From the NCBI GenBank assembly GCA_036676565.1, contig JAKFCP010000014.1:62001-126000 (forward strand): DNA of 64,000 nt, given 5' to 3'. The position numbers were made by a program, and so were the translations under genes. The notes under the pieces were generated by a model that saw only the letters and a program-made list of their open reading frames with translations, was not told the origin of the DNA and made no database searches. Source of the DNA: Daejeonella sp036676565. GTDB lineage: Bacteria; Bacteroidota; Bacteroidia; Sphingobacteriales; Sphingobacteriaceae. Positions 60,515 through 64,000 of this stretch are shown piece by piece. Numbering within the stretch: the first letter of the stretch is position 1; each line of letters begins with the position of its first letter.

Positions 60515-61477
60515 ATGCCAGCAATGAATTATATCGATCTGATTTTAATAAGTTTAATCCTGCTCTCAGTATGGCGCGGCTGGCATAATGGCTTTCTTGC
60601 ATCCATAACAGAAATTTTCATCTGGCTTGGCAGCTTCATCTTTGCCCTGCTCTTTTCAGAACTGCTTGCCACCTTTCTTGATAAACTTTTCAGCATTTCT
60701 ATAATTTGGTTAAGGCCCATGAGTTTCATCCTGATCCTGGCCATGTGCAGCAGGATGATCTACGAAATCTGCGACGGGATCAATGAAAAAATACCTGAGT
60801 CCAGAAATGAACATCCCTTAAATAAACTGAGTGGAATTATCCCGGGCTTGTTCTCAGGTCTGTTTTATGCAATGTTATTGTCCCTTTTTTTTCTTCTTTA
60901 CCCCGTCGGGGATGCGACAAAAGAAGCCAGACAAAGTGCATTAGCGAACACATTAACACAAAAACCGGACTGGGCTGGAGAAGATGTTAATAGTGTTCTG
61001 AATGACCTAAGAAATAAATTTGGCAGAAGTCTTACTATTTTCCCAAATGGAAAAGAGATCATACCATTGCCTTTTAAAGTCGCAGAACCATTCCCCAGAA
61101 AAGAGCTGGAAATTGGAATGTTAAATATGATCAATACTGAAAGAGAAAAATTGGGGCTTCCCGCCCTTTACTTTGACGAAGAACTGGCGGAAGTGGCCAG
61201 AACACATTCAAAAGACATGTTTCGGAGGGGATATTTTTCTCATTTTAACCCTGAGGGAAAAAGCCCTTTCGACAGAATCAGAAAAAATGGAATTCAATTC
61301 CGAATAGCAGGCGAAAACCTTGCCCTGGCTCAAAACCTTAGTCTTGCGCACAATGGGCTGATGGAATCCCCAACACATCGTGCGAACATAGAACATAAGT
61401 CATTCGGCAAAGTTGGTATAGGAATACTGGATGGAGGCTATAATGGTCTAATGATCACTCAGTTATTCAGAAACTGA
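60515..61477 (+). CDS. CvpA-like membrane domain fused to a CAP (SCP-like) domain
   Basis: ATG 60515 (or 60524, MNYIDLILIS) is used because the longer frame from 60458 contains the terminator. About 320 residues. N-terminal CvpA-type four helices (YIDLILISLILLSVWRGWHNGFLASITEIFIWLGSFIFALLF...), then a linker, then a CAP domain (about 200-320): ELEIGMLNMINTEREKLGLPALYFDEELAEVARTHSKDMFRRGYFSHFNPEGKSPFDR ... AGENLALA ... GLMESPTHRANI. CvpA links to colicin V secretion, CAP to surface or cell-wall functions; the fused protein likely displays a CAP domain from the inner membrane. Confidence 0.85.
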   Translation: MPAMNYIDLILISLILLSVWRGWHNGFLASITEIFIWLGSFIFALLFSELLATFLDKLFSISIIWLRPMSFILILAMCSRMIYEICDGINEKIPESRNEHPLNKLSGIIPGLFSGLFYAMLLSLFFLLYPVGDATKEARQSALANTLTQKPDWAGEDVNSVLNDLRNKFGRSLTIFPNGKEIIPLPFKVAEPFPRKELEIGMLNMINTEREKLGLPALYFDEELAEVARTHSKDMFRRGYFSHFNPEGKSPFDRIRKNGIQFRIAGENLALAQNLSLAHNGLMESPTHRANIEHKSFGKVGIGILDGGYNGLMITQLFRN

Positions 61478-61638
61478 TGCCTAAAAGCAAAATCAACGCC
61501 AAAAGCCCTTGTCTTTTTTTTAAATTTGCAGTACATCCTATCCAATAAAAAAACGATTACATTATACATTCACATAACAAACTGGCAATATTATTGTTAT
61601 AATTTCAGAATCATTTATAAACCAATTAAATACTGTCT

Positions 61639-62136
61639 ATGCATAGGTATTTGCTCATTCTATTTTGTTTACTAAGCAGCCCGCTGATCGCTCAGATCAA
61701 AAATCCTGAATACAAACAGACGCTGGATAGTCTTTACAAGCATACAGTCCCGTTGATCACAATAGATGAATTTATAAAGACCGATAAATACAATCTCCAC
61801 ATTCTCGACACCCGTGAAGAAGATGAATTTATGGTCAGTCATATAAAAAATGCCCGTCATGTTGGGAACTTCTGGTTCGATATGCGCAAGGTTTATGATA
61901 TTCCCAAAAATTCAACAGTTGTTGTGTATTGTTCAGCAGGGATAAGAAGCGAAAAAATAGGAGAAAAACTAATTGCTGCCGGATATAAAAATGTATTCAA
62001 CCTCTATGGCGGTATCTTTGAATGGGTTAACCAGGGTCATCCTGTTTATAAACAAAATGGAGTTCAAACTGCCGAAATCCATACCTATAACAACACCTGG
62101 GATAGATGGGCTGAACGTGGCACCAAGGTAAATTAA
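61639..62136 (+). CDS. Secreted rhodanese-like protein
   Basis: 165 residues with a signal peptide (LLILFCLLSSPLIAQ). Rhodanese domain: LHILDTREEDEFMVSHIKNARHVG and the active-site loop VVVYCSAGIRS with Cys98. The six-residue loop fits sulphurtransferases. A TAAATTTG promoter box is at 61521-61528, 111 bp upstream. Periplasmic; partner unknown. Confidence 0.88.
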   Translation: MHRYLLILFCLLSSPLIAQIKNPEYKQTLDSLYKHTVPLITIDEFIKTDKYNLHILDTREEDEFMVSHIKNARHVGNFWFDMRKVYDIPKNSTVVVYCSAGIRSEKIGEKLIAAGYKNVFNLYGGIFEWVNQGHPVYKQNGVQTAEIHTYNNTWDRWAERGTKVN

Positions 62137-62159
62137 CTCAGCTTCAGTCAATAAGCAGC

Positions 62160-62834
62160 ATGGATCATTTAAGTTTTGCAATTACATCTGATGGTTCAAA
62201 AACTCTTTTCAATGAAAAAGTGGGCGAGCATTATCATTCCCGGCATGGTGCCTTACAGGAAAGCAAGCATGTTTTCCTCAATACCGGAATGCGTTATTTC
62301 CTTGAAAAAAACGGAATAGAAAAAGTCAAAATTCTGGAAGTAGGTTTTGGCACCGGGCTCAACTTTTTGATTACTGCGGATTTTTGTTCAGAAAACAACA
62401 TTCAACTCGATTATACCGGCATTGAAGCCTATCCCCTCAAGCTGGAAATGATTTTGGATACCGGATACGAAAATTATATCACTGATGATCTATGGAATTC
62501 ATTCACAGCGCAATACGAGGAAGCCCAAAAATCTTCGGTAGAGATTGACAAATTATGTACACTAAAGATAGCACCTGAAAAAATGCTTGATTTCGATGCT
62601 AAAGAGCCCTTTGATGTTGTTTATTTTGACGCTTTTGCGGCAGTCCATCAGCCGGAGATGTGGAATCTTGAATCCCTGAAACATATTTCCAAATTCTTAA
62701 AATCAGGTGGAGTATTTGTGACTTATGCGATTACAGGAGACCTGAAAAGAACGATGAAAAACTTAGGTTTTTTGATTGAAAAAGCTCCGGGTGCAGCCGG
62801 CAAGCGTGAAATGTTAAGGGCTATAAAAATGTAA
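62160..62834 (+). CDS. mnmD: tRNA 5-methylaminomethyl-2-thiouridine methyltransferase (MnmC/MnmD-like)
   Basis: 224 residues. SAM site ILEVGFGTGLNFL, N-terminal GEHYHSRHGALQESKHVFLNTGM as in MnmD, and VYFDAFAAVHQPEMWN at the catalytic region. It completes the wobble-uridine modification mnm5s2U in tRNA. The MnmC-type oxidase half is absent, as in stand-alone MnmD. Starts 23 bp after the rhodanese gene. Confidence 0.92.
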   Translation: MDHLSFAITSDGSKTLFNEKVGEHYHSRHGALQESKHVFLNTGMRYFLEKNGIEKVKILEVGFGTGLNFLITADFCSENNIQLDYTGIEAYPLKLEMILDTGYENYITDDLWNSFTAQYEEAQKSSVEIDKLCTLKIAPEKMLDFDAKEPFDVVYFDAFAAVHQPEMWNLESLKHISKFLKSGGVFVTYAITGDLKRTMKNLGFLIEKAPGAAGKREMLRAIKM

Positions 62835-62890
62835 ATTTCGCCCTTGGCCTGATTATCATTCCACCTCACGAAATAACAAGATCAAAATCC

Positions 62891-62898
62891 TATTTTTG
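62891..62898 (+). promoter_or_regulatory. Promoter box of mazG
   Basis: TATTTTTG matches TAnnTTTG, 18 bp before the mazG ATG at 62917. No clear upstream TTTG. Confidence 0.45.
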
Positions 62899-62916
62899 CA
62901 AGATCAATCACAATAA

Positions 62917-63726
62917 ATGTCTGCAAATCCGATCCCTCCTTCCGCCGATACACCTGCACAGTCCTTTGAACGTTTGTTAACGATCATGAATACCCTTCGT
63001 GAGCAATGCCCATGGGATAAAAAGCAAACGATGGAAACGCTCAGGCACCTTACTATTGAGGAAACCTACGAACTTTCTGATGCTATCCTTGAAGGGGATA
63101 TGAACGAGATCAGGAAAGAACTGGGTGATATCATGCTCCACCTTGTGTTTTACACACGCATTGCTTCTGAAACAAATGATTTTAGCATCACAGACGTTCT
63201 GAATGGAATCTGTGATAAACTGATTCACAGACATCCCCATATCTACAGCGATGTACAGGTTAATGATGAAGCAGATGTAAAACGTAACTGGGAGCAATTG
63301 AAGTTAAAAGAGGGTAATAAATCAGTCCTCGAGGGGGTGCCTGCTTCATTGCCGGCCCTGATCAAAGCTTCCAGAATTCAGGAAAAGGCACGGGGAGTTG
63401 GCTTCGACTGGGAAGAAAAGGCCCAGGTATGGGATAAGGTGGAAGAAGAATTAAGGGAATTCAGGGATGAATTTAACACCGATGATAATACAGCCATTGA
63501 TAAAGAGAAGGCTGAAGGAGAATTTGGCGACCTGATGTTTTCTTTGATCAACTACGCCCGTTTCATCGATATCAACCCCGAAGATGCCCTGGAAAAAACA
63601 AATAAGAAGTTTATAAAACGCTTCCAGTATCTGGAAAGCAAGGCAAAAGAACTTGGTAAAAGCCTGAAAGACATGACTTTATCTGAAATGGATATTTTCT
63701 GGAATGAAGCTAAAACTCAAAAATAA
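62917..63726 (+). CDS. mazG: Nucleoside triphosphate pyrophosphohydrolase MazG
   Basis: 269 residues. Two MazG repeats: LREQCPWDKKQTMETLRHLTIEETYELSDAILEGDMNEIRKELGDIMLHLVFY (EExxE ... ExxD) and the second at KVEEELREFRDEF ... EFGDLMFSLINYARF. It removes non-canonical NTPs. Own promoter box; ends in a long gap with a dispersed palindrome. Confidence 0.96.
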   Translation: MSANPIPPSADTPAQSFERLLTIMNTLREQCPWDKKQTMETLRHLTIEETYELSDAILEGDMNEIRKELGDIMLHLVFYTRIASETNDFSITDVLNGICDKLIHRHPHIYSDVQVNDEADVKRNWEQLKLKEGNKSVLEGVPASLPALIKASRIQEKARGVGFDWEEKAQVWDKVEEELREFRDEFNTDDNTAIDKEKAEGEFGDLMFSLINYARFIDINPEDALEKTNKKFIKRFQYLESKAKELGKSLKDMTLSEMDIFWNEAKTQK

Positions 63727-63824
63727 GCACTCCAGAGTAAAAGAATTGGAATAATTCTTTAAGGGAAATAACATGCATTTTGTTATTCGATCGCAGCCTC
63801 TTGTCAATTACGAGTACAGCCCTG

Positions 63825-63940
63825 TGTCATTGCGAGGAGGCCCGCCTGACCGGACGGGCAGGCACGACGAAGCAATCCCATGACGCTTAGCAATATTAGT
63901 AAGGGGATTGCTTCTCCGCCCTGGGCGGATCGCAATGACA
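63825..63940. repeat. Dispersed 116-bp palindromic repeat (TCATTGCGA type)
   Basis: Outer arms TGTCATTGCGA (63825-63835) and TCGCAATGACA (63930-63940) and inner arms GAAGCAATCCC (63869-63879) and GGGATTGCTTC (63904-63914) are exact inverse pairs. Between them are GC-rich mini-palindromes (CCTGACCGGACGGGC). I recall similar 'CATTGCGA...GAAGCAATC' repeats in other Bacteroidota genomes; that is memory. No gene in 63727-64000. Confidence 0.8.
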
Positions 63941-64000
63941 TACTATTGATCATTTTGTTAAATATAATTTTTTACGTTTAAATAGAATTAAACCTCAGAA

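Overview
The window looks like a chromosome segment of a free-living Bacteroidota bacterium, most likely Sphingobacteriaceae (Pedobacter-like). Signs are the AT-leaning composition with GAT/GAA-rich codons, TAnnTTTG promoter boxes (for example before both tRNAs, the ABC-F gene and mazG), A-rich leaders instead of strong Shine-Dalgarno sites, many lipoprotein signals, a TonB-dependent receptor with an N-terminal CarboxypepD_reg-like domain, and a DUF5103 type IX secretion plug protein. No rRNA, CRISPR array, prophage or integrase was seen.

Layout. 1-9004: a plus-strand sugar-catabolism operon (two ceramidase-like hydrolases, a TIM-barrel isomerase, a polysaccharide deacetylase, an IlvD/Edd sugar-acid dehydratase, an SDR dehydrogenase, an SMP-30 lactonase), interrupted at 2545-3884 by a foreign cassette with an Imm26-like gene. 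9207-21807: ychF, tRNA-Arg(CCG), a double DUF1080 protein, an EEP-family lipoprotein, a CBM9-like protein, a TIKI/TraB-like protein, a patatin/beta-barrel fusion, a BamA/TamA-like lipoprotein, a SpoU methyltransferase and tRNA-Cys; two copies of a MITE-like element lie here. 22153-23073: a RAYT transposase gene among its REP palindromes. 23056-33025: pyrD, an ICMT-like methyltransferase, AsmA, an ABC-F ATPase, the T9SS plug, a thioesterase and an EVE protein. 33308-37473: two attC-like cassettes in tandem. The second (3.5 kb) carries a ubiquitin-like conjugation module (multiubiquitin, E1/ThiF, DUF6527) divergent from a sigma factor/Panacea pair. 37474-48836: a VIC-type ion channel, YefM/YoeB toxin-antitoxin, DUF2200, a TonB receptor, a penicillin-acylase-family enzyme, an esterase, a GAF-HisKA protein, a VOC protein and holA. 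49459-63726: an HsdR_N-like nuclease domain, a desaturase, a 7TMR-DISM hybrid kinase, an arsR-arsM pair, valS, an M13 peptidase, a CvpA-CAP fusion, a rhodanese, mnmD and mazG.

Most interesting: the cassette at 33942-37473. Its ends follow attC logic (its own 5' end GTTATAGCC is complementary to its 3' GGCTATAAC). It holds a compact ubiquitin-like operon facing a sigma-factor gene across a perfect 20-bp inverted repeat. Three attC-like sites in the window share the internal word TTAGAGCT, and no integrase is present. A second theme is a RAYT whose REP palindromes supply the C-terminal codons of pyrD, valS and a small membrane protein.
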